A DNA stretch of 14,958 nucleotides, taken from NCBI GenBank assembly GCA_910577935.1, contig CAJTOT010000036.1, positions 3,314 to 18,271 on the forward strand, read 5' to 3'. The notes beneath the pieces are model-generated. The model saw only the letters and a program-made list of their open reading frames with translations. It had not been told where the DNA came from and searched no databases. The translations under genes and the position numbers were made by a program. Positions 6,796 through 13,979 of the stretch are shown here, piece by piece; position 1 is the stretch's first letter; every line of letters starts with the position of its first letter. The stretch is from an uncultured Hungatella sp. GTDB lineage: Bacteria; Bacillota; Clostridia; Lachnospirales; Lachnospiraceae.

Positions 6796-6808
6796 TTTGA
6801 TAGTCAAA
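6796..6808. promoter_or_regulatory. second FabT-like operator, between fabH and acpP
   Basis: TTTGA-TAG-TCAAA (6796-6808) is a perfect palindrome of the same form and 3-nt spacing as the one before fabH. It lies in the 86-nt fabH-acpP gap, 54 nt before the acpP ATG. Downstream, TGATATAAA at 6833-6841 looks like an extended -10, but no good -35 is present and the leader would be only about 15 nt. The box may control an internal promoter or act with the upstream site. Confidence 0.5.
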
Positions 6809-6862
6809 GTTTATCGATTTTTGTCGAGAACTTGATATAAAAAAGAAAAGGAGATTAAAGAC

Positions 6863-7093
6863 ATGTTAGAAAAAATGAAGGAATTAATAGCAGATCAGTT
6901 GAGTGTGGATGCGGACAGCATTACGGAGTCTTCCAGCTTCAAGGATGACCTGGGCGCGGATTCTCTGGACCTTTTTGAGCTGGTGATGGCTCTGGAAGAT
7001 GAATATTCCGTGGAGATTCCGGCGGAGGATCTGCAGAATCTTCTGACTGTGGGAGAAGTTATGAATTATCTGAAAGAAAAAGGTGTGGAATAA
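6863..7093 (+). CDS. acpP: acyl carrier protein
   Basis: This small acidic protein carries growing acyl chains on a 4'-phosphopantetheine arm. At 76 residues it has the normal length. The modified serine is S34 in DDLGADSLDLFEL, followed by the conserved helix III stretch VEIPAEDL. The ATG at 6863 follows GGAG (6850-6853) with 9 nt spacing. The gene sits between fabH and fabK, the usual place for the fatty-acid synthase ACP, and ends 14 nt before fabK. A FabT-like palindrome lies upstream. The sequence after the serine is DLFEL rather than the DTVEL of E. coli; I do not read this as evidence for a different pathway. Confidence 0.96.
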   Translation: MLEKMKELIADQLSVDADSITESSSFKDDLGADSLDLFELVMALEDEYSVEIPAEDLQNLLTVGEVMNYLKEKGVE

Positions 7094-7107
7094 GGGTGAG
7101 AGAAAAC

Positions 7108-8034
7108 ATGAAGACAAGAATTACAGAACTTCTTGGAGTTCAGTATCCGGTTATCCAGGGCGGCATGGCCTGGGTGGCGGAGCATCATCTGGCTGCAGCC
7201 GTGTCTGAGGCGGGAGGTTTCGGCCTGATCGGAGGAGCCAACGCGCCGGGTGAGGTGGTGCGGGAGGAGATCCGCAAGGCCAGAGAACTGACCGGCAAAC
7301 CATTTGGCGTCAACGTGATGCTCATGAGCCCCCATGCAGACGATGTGGCGAAGGTTGTGGTGGAGGAAGGCATCAAGGTAGTGACCACAGGCGCGGGAAA
7401 TCCGGAAAAATACATGGATATGTGGAAGGCAGCAGGAGTCAAGGTGATTCCGGTGGTCGCCTCGGTGGCGCTGGCAAGACGCATGGAGCGCTACGGCGCC
7501 GACGCCGTGGTGGCTGAGGGGTGCGAGTCCGGAGGACATATCGGCGAACAGACCACCATGACCCTGGTTCCCCAGGTGGTGGACGCTGTGGAGATTCCCG
7601 TTATCGCCGCAGGAGGAATCGGCGACGGCAGAGGAATCGCGGCGGCGTTTATGCTGGGCGCTGAGGCGGTTCAGATAGGCACCAGATTTGTGGTATCTAA
7701 GGAAGCCGTGGTACATGAAAATTATAAACAGAGGATCATCAAGGCAAAGGATATTGATTCGGCGGTGACAGGCAGAAGCCACGGTCACCCGGTGCGGTGT
7801 CTGAGAAATCAGATGACCAGGGAGTATGTCAAACTGGAGGCAGAGGGAAAATCTTTTGAGGAGCTGGAGTACCTGACTCTGGGAGCTCTCCGCAAGGCGG
7901 TCCAGGAGGGAGACATCACCATGGGAACCGTTATGGCAGGACAGATCGCGGGGCTGATCACAAAGGAACAGACCTGTAAAGAGATGATTGAGGAGATGAT
8001 GGCTCAGGCAAAAGAACTGCTGGGCCGGGATTGA
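7108..8034 (+). CDS. fabK: enoyl-ACP reductase II, FMN-dependent
   Basis: FabK performs the last reduction of each elongation cycle, trans-2-enoyl-ACP to acyl-ACP, using FMN and NAD(P)H. It belongs to the nitronate monooxygenase/2-nitropropane dioxygenase TIM-barrel family and is unrelated to FabI. The 308-residue protein begins with PVIQGGMAW (14-22), a flavin-site motif, and has AEGCESGGHIG (136-146) with H144, the position of the histidine proposed as catalytic in S. pneumoniae FabK. IPVIAAGGIGDGRGI (163-177) and AVQIGTRF (187-194) form the phosphate-binding end of the barrel. I chose the ATG at 7108, which AAGGGTG (7092-7098) precedes by 9 nt; a GTG at 7096 overlaps that site. The position between acpP and fabD separates it from catabolic nitronate monooxygenases. 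No fabI is in the window, so triclosan insensitivity would be expected from FabK biology. Confidence 0.94.
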   Translation: MKTRITELLGVQYPVIQGGMAWVAEHHLAAAVSEAGGFGLIGGANAPGEVVREEIRKARELTGKPFGVNVMLMSPHADDVAKVVVEEGIKVVTTGAGNPEKYMDMWKAAGVKVIPVVASVALARRMERYGADAVVAEGCESGGHIGEQTTMTLVPQVVDAVEIPVIAAGGIGDGRGIAAAFMLGAEAVQIGTRFVVSKEAVVHENYKQRIIKAKDIDSAVTGRSHGHPVRCLRNQMTREYVKLEAEGKSFEELEYLTLGALRKAVQEGDITMGTVMAGQIAGLITKEQTCKEMIEEMMAQAKELLGRD

Positions 8035-8051
8035 AAAGGAGTTTTCACAAA

Positions 8052-8966
8052 ATGAGCAGAGTTGCGTTTATTTTCCCGGGACAGGGAGCCCAGACCGCCG
8101 GTATGGGCAGAGATTTTTATGAACAGACGGAGACTGGAAAGCAGGTATACGACAGGGCGACAGAGCTCTTGGGATTTTCCATGCCGGAGTTGTGTTTTGA
8201 GAAAAATGACCGGCTGGATATTACGGAATACACCCAGGCGGCTATGGTGACTACCAGTATTGCCATGATGAAGGTTTTGATGGAGCAGACCAGTATCCGC
8301 CCGGATGTGGCGGCGGGCCTGAGCCTGGGAGAATATTGCGCGCTGACGGCAGCCGGAGTCATGGCGTGGGAAGACGCGGTCACGACGGTGAGGCAGAGGG
8401 GAATCCTCATGCAGGAGGCGGTTCCGGCAGGCATCGGTTCCATGGCGGCGGTGCTGGCCCTGGACAGCAAGGTGATCGAGCAGGTGATTGAGAATATAGA
8501 CAATGTTCAGATTGCCAACTACAACTGTCCGGGACAGATCGTCATCTCCGGAAAGAAAGAGGCCGTGGAGCTGGCGGGGATAAAATTAAAAGAAGCCGGG
8601 GCGAAGAGAGTGATACCCTTAAACGTAAGCGGGCCGTTTCACTCTAAGATGCTTGAACATGCCGGAGAAAAACTGGGAAAGGTGCTGGAGTCGGTCTGTG
8701 TGAACGCGCCTGTGATCCCTTATGCGGCAAATGTGACGGCTGAGTATGTGACGGACGTATCCCAGGTAAAGCCGCTTCTTACGCGGCAGGTGTCTTCTTC
8801 CGTCAGGTGGCAGCAGAGCATAGAGACTATGCTGGCAGACGGAGTGGATGTATTTGTGGAGATCGGTCCGGGGAAAACCCTAAGCGGGTTTATGAGAAAG
8901 ATTACAAGGGACGTGACAGTCTTTAATATAGAGAAACTGGAAGACATAGAAAAACTTCAGCTGTAA
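8052..8966 (+). CDS. fabD: malonyl-CoA:ACP transacylase
   Basis: FabD transfers malonyl from CoA to ACP, supplying the extender unit for FabH and FabF. The 304-residue protein shows FIFPGQGAQ (7-14 region), the nucleophile S91 in GLSLGEY, R116 in VRQRG, the catalytic H197 in GPFHSKM and a C-terminal EIGPGKTLSGF, in the family's usual order and close to E. coli numbering. I chose the ATG at 8052: AAGGAG at 8036-8041 lies 10 nt upstream. A TTG at 8031 overlaps the fabK stop and would place that site inside the gene. It is 17 nt after fabK and 37 nt before fabG, inside the operon. Confidence 0.95.
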   Translation: MSRVAFIFPGQGAQTAGMGRDFYEQTETGKQVYDRATELLGFSMPELCFEKNDRLDITEYTQAAMVTTSIAMMKVLMEQTSIRPDVAAGLSLGEYCALTAAGVMAWEDAVTTVRQRGILMQEAVPAGIGSMAAVLALDSKVIEQVIENIDNVQIANYNCPGQIVISGKKEAVELAGIKLKEAGAKRVIPLNVSGPFHSKMLEHAGEKLGKVLESVCVNAPVIPYAANVTAEYVTDVSQVKPLLTRQVSSSVRWQQSIETMLADGVDVFVEIGPGKTLSGFMRKITRDVTVFNIEKLEDIEKLQL

Positions 8967-9003
8967 AGATACAGGGCAGCTGGGACGGGAAAGGAAATAA
9001 GTT

Positions 9004-9744
9004 ATGCTGACAGGTAAGGTGGCAGTGGTTACAGGGGCAAGCCGGGGAATCGGCAGGGAGATAGCAAAGACGCTGGCGTCAGAAGGAGCCTTGGTGGTCG
9101 TCAATTATAACGGTTCCAGAGAGAAGGCCAAGGAGGCCGTGGCAGAGATAGAAGAGGCCGGGGGAAAGGCCGAGGCGGCGCAGTGCGATGTGTCTGATTT
9201 TGAGAAGGCCGGGGAGCTGATGGAATACGTGGTCAAGACTTACGGCCGTGTGGATATTCTGGTAAATAACGCGGGAATCACCAAGGACGGGCTTCTCATG
9301 CGTATGTCGGAGGAGGATTTCGACAGCGTGGTGAGAACGAATCTCAAGGGAGCATTTAACTGTATGCGCCATGTGGCAAGACAGATGATCAGGCAGAAAA
9401 GCGGAAGAATCATCAATATATCTTCTGTGTCAGGCGTTCTGGGCAATGCGGGGCAGATCAATTACGCGGCTTCCAAGGCGGGAATCATCGGAATGACAAA
9501 GTCCGCCGCAAGGGAACTGGCAAGCAGAGGGATTACAGTCAACGCCATCGCTCCCGGATTTATCAACACGGAGATGACCCGGGTGCTGTCCGATGCGGTA
9601 AAAGAAGGCGCGGCAGCCCAGATTCCCATGAAGGTGTTCGGGGAGACGAAGGATGTGGCTGAGGCGGCGGCATTTCTGGCGTCAGACAAGGCCAGGTACA
9701 TCACGGGACAGGTGCTGTGCGTGGATGGCGGCATGGCTATGTAG
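9004..9744 (+). CDS. fabG: 3-oxoacyl-ACP reductase
   Basis: FabG reduces beta-ketoacyl-ACP to the 3-hydroxy form with NADPH. The 246-residue protein is a classical short-chain dehydrogenase: cofactor loop TGASRGIG (10-17), NNAG (88-91), and the catalytic tetrad N113, S141, Y154, K158, followed by PGFINTEM and the C-terminal ITGQVLCVDGGMAM, which is diagnostic of FabG. The ATG at 9004 follows AAGGA at 8991-8995 with 8 nt spacing. The operon position between fabD and fabF supports the fatty-acid role over other SDR functions. The stop codon region carries a small duplication, TATGTAG at 9738-9744 and again at 9748-9754. Confidence 0.96.
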   Translation: MLTGKVAVVTGASRGIGREIAKTLASEGALVVVNYNGSREKAKEAVAEIEEAGGKAEAAQCDVSDFEKAGELMEYVVKTYGRVDILVNNAGITKDGLLMRMSEEDFDSVVRTNLKGAFNCMRHVARQMIRQKSGRIINISSVSGVLGNAGQINYAASKAGIIGMTKSAARELASRGITVNAIAPGFINTEMTRVLSDAVKEGAAAQIPMKVFGETKDVAEAAAFLASDKARYITGQVLCVDGGMAM

Positions 9745-9839
9745 CATTATGTAGTCGGGACATTTGGCGATAACGATTATCTGCGGAAACGGCGGGACGA
9801 GGCAGCGCGCGGAGAGTTGAGAAAGGAATGGGATAAAGC

Positions 9840-11078
9840 ATGAAAAACAGAGTGGTTGTGACCGGAATGGGTGCTGTCACCCCTATCGGCAACAGTGTAG
9901 AGGAGTTCTGGGACGGTTTGAAGGAGAAGAAAGTAGGCATTGCGCCTATTACTGTATTTGACACCGCGGATTACAAGGTGAAGCTGGCGGCGGAGGTGAA
10001 GGATTTCGATCCGAAAAAATATATGGACCCCAAGACCGCCAAGAGGATGGAGAGGTTTTCCCAGTTTGCGGTGGCGGCGGCAAAAGAGGCCCTGGAGCAT
10101 GCCGGCATCGAGATGGAGAGGGAAGATCCTTTCCGGGTGGGCGTGTGCATCGGCTCCGGCATAGGAAGCCTTCAGTCCATTGAGAGAGAGTACAAGAAAC
10201 TTCTGGACAAAGGCCCAAGCAGGGTGAATCCTCTTCTGGTTCCCCTTATGATCGGCAATATGGCGGCAGGCAATGTGGCTATCCAGTTTGGACTTAAGGG
10301 AAAATGTTTTAACGTGGTGACGGCCTGCGCCACAGGTACCCACTCCATCGGCGAGGCGTTCCGGTCCATCCAGTACGGCGAGGCAGATGTGATGGTGGCA
10401 GGCGGGACGGAGGCTTCCATAACGCCTTTGAGCATCGCCGGCTTCGGGGCGCTGACGGCCCTCAGCACATCCCAGAACCCTCTGAGAGCCTCCATTCCTT
10501 TTGACAGGGACAGAAACGGGTTTGTCATGGGTGAAGGAGCTGGCGTGGTTGTCCTGGAATCCCTGGAGCACGCCCGGAAGAGAGGGGCCAAGATATACGG
10601 AGAGGTGGCAGGCTACGGAGCTACCTGTGATGCTTACCACATTACTTCTCCGGCAGAGGATGGCAGCGGCGCGGCCAAGGCCATGGAGTGGGCCATCAGG
10701 GATGCGGGAGCCAGGGCTGAGGATATCGACTATGTCAATGCCCACGGGACAGGCACGCATCACAATGATCTGTTTGAGACAAAGGCCATCAAACTGGCTC
10801 TGGGCGATCATGCGTACAAGACTCACATCAATTCTACAAAATCAATGGTGGGCCATCTTCTGGGGGCGGCAGGAGGGGTGGAGTTTATCGCCTGTGTGAA
10901 GGCCATCGAGGAAGGTTTTATCCATGCCACCGCCGGCCTGGAGAACGAGGACGAGGGCTGTGACTTAAATTATACAAAAGGGGAAGGCGTGAAGGCAGAC
11001 GTAAAATATGCCGTCAGCAATTCGCTGGGATTCGGAGGACACAACGCCAGCCTGGTAGTGAAGAAATTTGTGGGTTAG
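9840..11078 (+). CDS. fabF: beta-ketoacyl-ACP synthase II
   Basis: FabF catalyses the elongation condensations with malonyl-ACP. The 412-residue protein, normal in length, has the Cys-His-His triad of elongating synthases: C163 in TACATGTHSIG, H302 in NAHGTGTHHND and H339 in KSMVGHLLGAAGG, with K334 nearby. It starts with VVVTGMGAVTPIGN (5-18), the usual N-terminus. The ATG at 9840 follows AAAGGA at 9822-9827 with 12 nt spacing. The 95-nt gap after fabG holds no gene, promoter or stable hairpin that I can see. It is the only elongating condensing enzyme in the window (no fabB), so it must handle all chain lengths unless another copy exists elsewhere. Confidence 0.95.
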   Translation: MKNRVVVTGMGAVTPIGNSVEEFWDGLKEKKVGIAPITVFDTADYKVKLAAEVKDFDPKKYMDPKTAKRMERFSQFAVAAAKEALEHAGIEMEREDPFRVGVCIGSGIGSLQSIEREYKKLLDKGPSRVNPLLVPLMIGNMAAGNVAIQFGLKGKCFNVVTACATGTHSIGEAFRSIQYGEADVMVAGGTEASITPLSIAGFGALTALSTSQNPLRASIPFDRDRNGFVMGEGAGVVVLESLEHARKRGAKIYGEVAGYGATCDAYHITSPAEDGSGAAKAMEWAIRDAGARAEDIDYVNAHGTGTHHNDLFETKAIKLALGDHAYKTHINSTKSMVGHLLGAAGGVEFIACVKAIEEGFIHATAGLENEDEGCDLNYTKGEGVKADVKYAVSNSLGFGGHNASLVVKKFVG

Positions 11079-11094
11079 GGCAGGAGGTTTTCAG

Positions 11095-12036
11095 ATGGAA
11101 ATACAGAATATCCTGATGTTGATTCAGGCGTTTACAGAACATTCTCTGACAGAGCTGCATGTAGAGGATGGCGGAGTTAAGGTTTGTTTGAAAAAAGACG
11201 GGATGCCCGGCGTGGGAGCGCCGGCGGGCGTGACGGTTTCAGGGACTTTGGCGCCGGCAGCATCGGCGCAGCCTGCAGTTGCAGGGGCAGCGATACAGGC
11301 AGCGGTTCCGGGAGAGGCAGTGTCTGTCCAGGCTGTGATTCCGGGAGCGGAGGTACAGTCCCAGACGGCACTTCCGGCTGCGGGAGCGGAAATACCGATG
11401 CAGGCGGCGATTTCAGGAGCAGGAGTTCCGGTGCAGGCGGCAGTTCCGTCTGCGGGAGCAGGAGTGCCGGTGCAGGCGGCAGTTCCGTCTGCGGGAGCAG
11501 GAGTGCCGATGCAGGCGGCAGTTCCGTCTGCGGGAGCAGGAGTACCGATGCAGGCGGCAGTTCCGTCTGCGGGAGTGGCAGCACCGACGCAGGCAGCAGT
11601 TGCGGGAGCGGGACCAGCGGTGCAGATGGTGGTTCCGGGAATGGCAGCAGTTGTGCAGGCAGCGGTTCCGGAAGCAGGGGCAGTTGCGCAGGCAGTGGTT
11701 CCGGGAGCGGCAGCGGCGGCGCAGGCAGTGGTTCCGGGAACGGCAGCAGCGATGCAGGCAATGATTCCGGGAACGGCGGCTGCGGCAGCCGTCATCGCTT
11801 CTGACAAGGTGGTGACATCTCCGCTGGTAGGTATTTTTTACAGCGCCCCGTCCCCCGAGGCGGAGAATTTCGTGAAGGTGGGAGACACGGTTAAGAAAGG
11901 CCAGGTTCTGGGAATTATCGAGGCCATGAAGCTGATGAATGAGATTGAAAGTGACTATGACGGAGTGGTTGAGGCGATCCTGGTGAATAACGAGGATGTG
12001 GTGGAGTACGGCCAGCCGCTTTTCAGAATTCGGTAA
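11095..12036 (+). CDS. accB: biotin carboxyl carrier protein of acetyl-CoA carboxylase, long-linker form
   Basis: AccB carries carboxybiotin between biotin carboxylase (AccC) and the carboxyltransferase (AccD/AccA). The N-terminal segment (1-37) is followed by an Ala/Pro/Gly/Val-rich linker (about 41-236) and a C-terminal biotinyl domain from about 237, with the biotin lysine K279 in IIEAMKLMNEI. At 313 residues it is about twice the usual 150-170; the excess is all linker. The linker contains five 13-residue repeats ending in SAG or SG (39-bp DNA repeats), then looser 11-residue repeats of the form xQAxVPG. I chose the ATG at 11095 because AGGAGG (11082-11087) precedes it by 7 nt; a GTG at 11068 would overlap fabF. 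It lies 16 nt after fabF. Confidence 0.95.
   Translation: MEIQNILMLIQAFTEHSLTELHVEDGGVKVCLKKDGMPGVGAPAGVTVSGTLAPAASAQPAVAGAAIQAAVPGEAVSVQAVIPGAEVQSQTALPAAGAEIPMQAAISGAGVPVQAAVPSAGAGVPVQAAVPSAGAGVPMQAAVPSAGAGVPMQAAVPSAGVAAPTQAAVAGAGPAVQMVVPGMAAVVQAAVPEAGAVAQAVVPGAAAAAQAVVPGTAAAMQAMIPGTAAAAAVIASDKVVTSPLVGIFYSAPSPEAENFVKVGDTVKKGQVLGIIEAMKLMNEIESDYDGVVEAILVNNEDVVEYGQPLFRIR
11380..11574 (+). repeat. five tandem 39-bp repeats in the accB linker
   Basis: The units are 11380-11418 (diverged), 11419-11457, 11458-11496, 11497-11535 and 11536-11574. Units 2 to 5 differ from the next by a single base each: GTT to GTG (silent), GTG to ATG (Val to Met), GTG to GTA (silent). Each encodes a 13-residue block such as AGVPVQAAVPSAG. 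Because 39 is a multiple of three, copy-number change keeps the frame. The near-identity points to recent expansion by slippage or unequal recombination. Looser 33-bp units (11-residue period) continue to about 11790. Confidence 0.95.
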
Positions 12037-12090
12037 AACCGTCTGTAAGCGAAGAAGGAGTTTGCAAAGGCGGCAGGGAAGGAGATAAAG

Positions 12091-12513
12091 ATGCTGGGAA
12101 TTAAGGAGATTCAGGAGATTATTCCTCACAGACACCCGTTTCTGCTCATCGACTGTATCGAGGAGCTGGAACCGGGGGTCCGCGCGGTGGGATATAAATG
12201 CGTAACTTACGACGAGCCCCAGTTTAAGGGGCATTTTCCCCAGGAGCCGGTGATGCCGGGAGTGCTGATGGTGGAGGCGCTGGCCCAGGTGGGTGCGGTG
12301 GCTATCCTAAGCGTGGAGGAAAACAAGGGAAAGACCGCGTATTTTGGCGCTATCAATCACGCGAAATTTAAGAAAAAGGTAGTTCCGGGGGATAAGCTGC
12401 GGCTGGAATGCCAGATCGTGAAGCAGAAGGGGCCCATGGGAATCGGGCAGGCTACTGCCACGGTGGACGGCAAGGTAGCGGTGACAGCGGAATTGACATT
12501 TATGATCGGATAG
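12091..12513 (+). CDS. fabZ: 3-hydroxyacyl-ACP dehydratase
   Basis: FabZ dehydrates 3-hydroxyacyl-ACP to trans-2-enoyl-ACP. The 140-residue hotdog-fold protein has HRHPFLLID (13-21), the catalytic H48 in KGHFPQEPVMPG and E62 in LMVEALAQ, as in E. coli FabZ (His54/Glu68). The ATG at 12091 follows GGAG at 12081-12084 with 6 nt spacing. The gene lies between accB and accC, the same arrangement as in streptococci and lactococci. I cannot tell by eye whether it also isomerises enoyl-ACP as FabN does in enterococci; the ordinary FabZ motif set argues for simple dehydration. accC begins 10 nt downstream. Confidence 0.95.
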   Translation: MLGIKEIQEIIPHRHPFLLIDCIEELEPGVRAVGYKCVTYDEPQFKGHFPQEPVMPGVLMVEALAQVGAVAILSVEENKGKTAYFGAINHAKFKKKVVPGDKLRLECQIVKQKGPMGIGQATATVDGKVAVTAELTFMIG

Positions 12514-12523
12514 GTGATGTCTT

Positions 12524-13876
12524 ATGTTTACGAAGATATTGGTTGCCAACAGAGGCGAAATCGCGGTGCGGATCATAAGGGCCTGCAGGGAGATGGGAAT
12601 CAAGACCGTGGCTGTGTATTCCGAGGCAGACAAGGACTCTCTTCACACTCTTCTGGCAGATGAAGCCATCTGCATCGGGCCTGCCCCGTCGTCGGAAAGT
12701 TACCTCAATATGGAGAGGATCATATCAGCTACGGTGTCCATGAAGGCTGAGGCTATTCATCCTGGTTTCGGGTTTCTGTCGGAAAATGCCCGGTTTGCGG
12801 AACTGTGTCAGAAGTGCAGCATTACATTTATCGGCCCTTCCGCAGACCTGATTCACAAGATGGGAAACAAGTCGGAGGCCAGAAAGACCATGATGGATGC
12901 GGGAGTGCCGGTGGTTCCCGGAAGCAAGGAGCCGGTGCGCGCCGTGGAGGAAGCCAGAGCCATGGCAGAAAAAATAGGATATCCGGTGATGATCAAGGCG
13001 TCTTCCGGCGGAGGCGGGAAGGGGATGAGAATCTCCCGCGGGCCTGAGGATTTCGACACAAATTTCCAGAATGCCCAGATGGAGTCCGTGAAAGGATTTT
13101 CTGACGATACCATGTATCTGGAACGGTATATCGAGAAGCCCAGGCACATCGAATTTCAGATTATGGCGGACAAATTCGGTCATGTGGTTCACTTGGGGGA
13201 GAGAGACTGTTCTATACAGAGGCGGCACCAGAAGGTTCTGGAGGAATCCCCGTCCATCGCCATCTCCCCTGAGCTGAGAAAGAAGATGGGGGAGACCGCG
13301 GTGCGGGCCGCCAAAGCCGTGGGATATGAAAACGCAGGGACTATCGAGTTTTTGCTGGACAAAGATAAAAATTTTTATTTTATGGAGATGAATACCAGAA
13401 TCCAGGTGGAGCATCCTGTTACAGAGATGGTCACTGGCCTGGACCTGATTATAGAGCAGATCAGAATCGCAGCAGGGGAGCCGCTTTCGGTGACTCAGGA
13501 CCAGGTCAAGATCCAGGGCCATGCCATCGAGTGCAGAATCAACGCGGAGAATCCGGCCAAACATTTTATGCCGTGTCCGGGTCTGATCACCAACGTGCAC
13601 ACTCCGGGAGGCAACGGGGTCAGGGTGGACAGCCATATTTACAGTGATTACCGGGTGCCGCCTAACTATGATTCCATGCTTTTAAAACTGATTGTCCGGG
13701 GAAAGGACAGAAAGTCTGCCATCGCCAAGATGAGAAGCGCCCTGGGAGAGCTGGTGATCGAGGGAATCGACACAAACCTGGATTTTCAGTATGAGATTCT
13801 GAGCCATGAGGCATTTTTAAACGGAGATACGGACACACATTTTATACCTTCTTATTTTCCCGAGTACGGAAAGTAG
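12524..13876 (+). CDS. accC: biotin carboxylase subunit of acetyl-CoA carboxylase
   Basis: AccC carboxylates the biotin of AccB using ATP and bicarbonate. The 450-residue protein matches the family length. The N-terminal domain starts ILVANRGEIAVRIIRA (5-20) and includes HPGFGFLSENA (79-89). The ATP-grasp domain has MIKAS (K158), the glycine loop SGGGGKGM (161-168) and the catalytic EMNTRIQVEHPVTE (288-301) with E288, N290 and R292, the same numbers as in E. coli. The ATG at 12524 follows AGGTGAT (12512-12518). It lies 10 nt after fabZ and 103 nt before accD. The clustering with fab genes assigns it to acetyl-CoA carboxylase rather than to pyruvate or other acyl-CoA carboxylases. Confidence 0.96.
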   Translation: MFTKILVANRGEIAVRIIRACREMGIKTVAVYSEADKDSLHTLLADEAICIGPAPSSESYLNMERIISATVSMKAEAIHPGFGFLSENARFAELCQKCSITFIGPSADLIHKMGNKSEARKTMMDAGVPVVPGSKEPVRAVEEARAMAEKIGYPVMIKASSGGGGKGMRISRGPEDFDTNFQNAQMESVKGFSDDTMYLERYIEKPRHIEFQIMADKFGHVVHLGERDCSIQRRHQKVLEESPSIAISPELRKKMGETAVRAAKAVGYENAGTIEFLLDKDKNFYFMEMNTRIQVEHPVTEMVTGLDLIIEQIRIAAGEPLSVTQDQVKIQGHAIECRINAENPAKHFMPCPGLITNVHTPGGNGVRVDSHIYSDYRVPPNYDSMLLKLIVRGKDRKSAIAKMRSALGELVIEGIDTNLDFQYEILSHEAFLNGDTDTHFIPSYFPEYGK

Positions 13877-13979
13877 AATTTTGGAGACGTAAACGGGGCC
13901 GCGGTTTTGCAGAGGAACTTAAGGCTGATAACAGAAGAGACGCTGTGTGAAACAGGAACGGAAGGAGAGAACCAGGACT

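Noticed and set aside
9738..9754. TATGTAG direct repeat at the end of fabG as an insertion footprint
   Set aside because: Only seven bases separated by three, with no element or inverted ends nearby; more simply slippage at the stop codon.
9777..10826. 349-codon open frame on the - strand
   Set aside because: Shadow of fabF, which carries the full Cys-His-His triad on the + strand; no family features in the antisense translation.
11380..11574. 39-bp repeats considered as a CRISPR array
   Set aside because: The units are directly adjacent with no spacers, lie in frame inside accB, and no cas gene is present.
11124..12234. Several long alternative frames (both strands), including a Gly/Ser-rich + frame at 11184-11804
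   Set aside because: They are by-products of the repetitive, stop-poor accB linker. Repeat units whose length is a multiple of three keep every frame open, and only the accB frame has a biotinyl domain and a ribosome-binding site.
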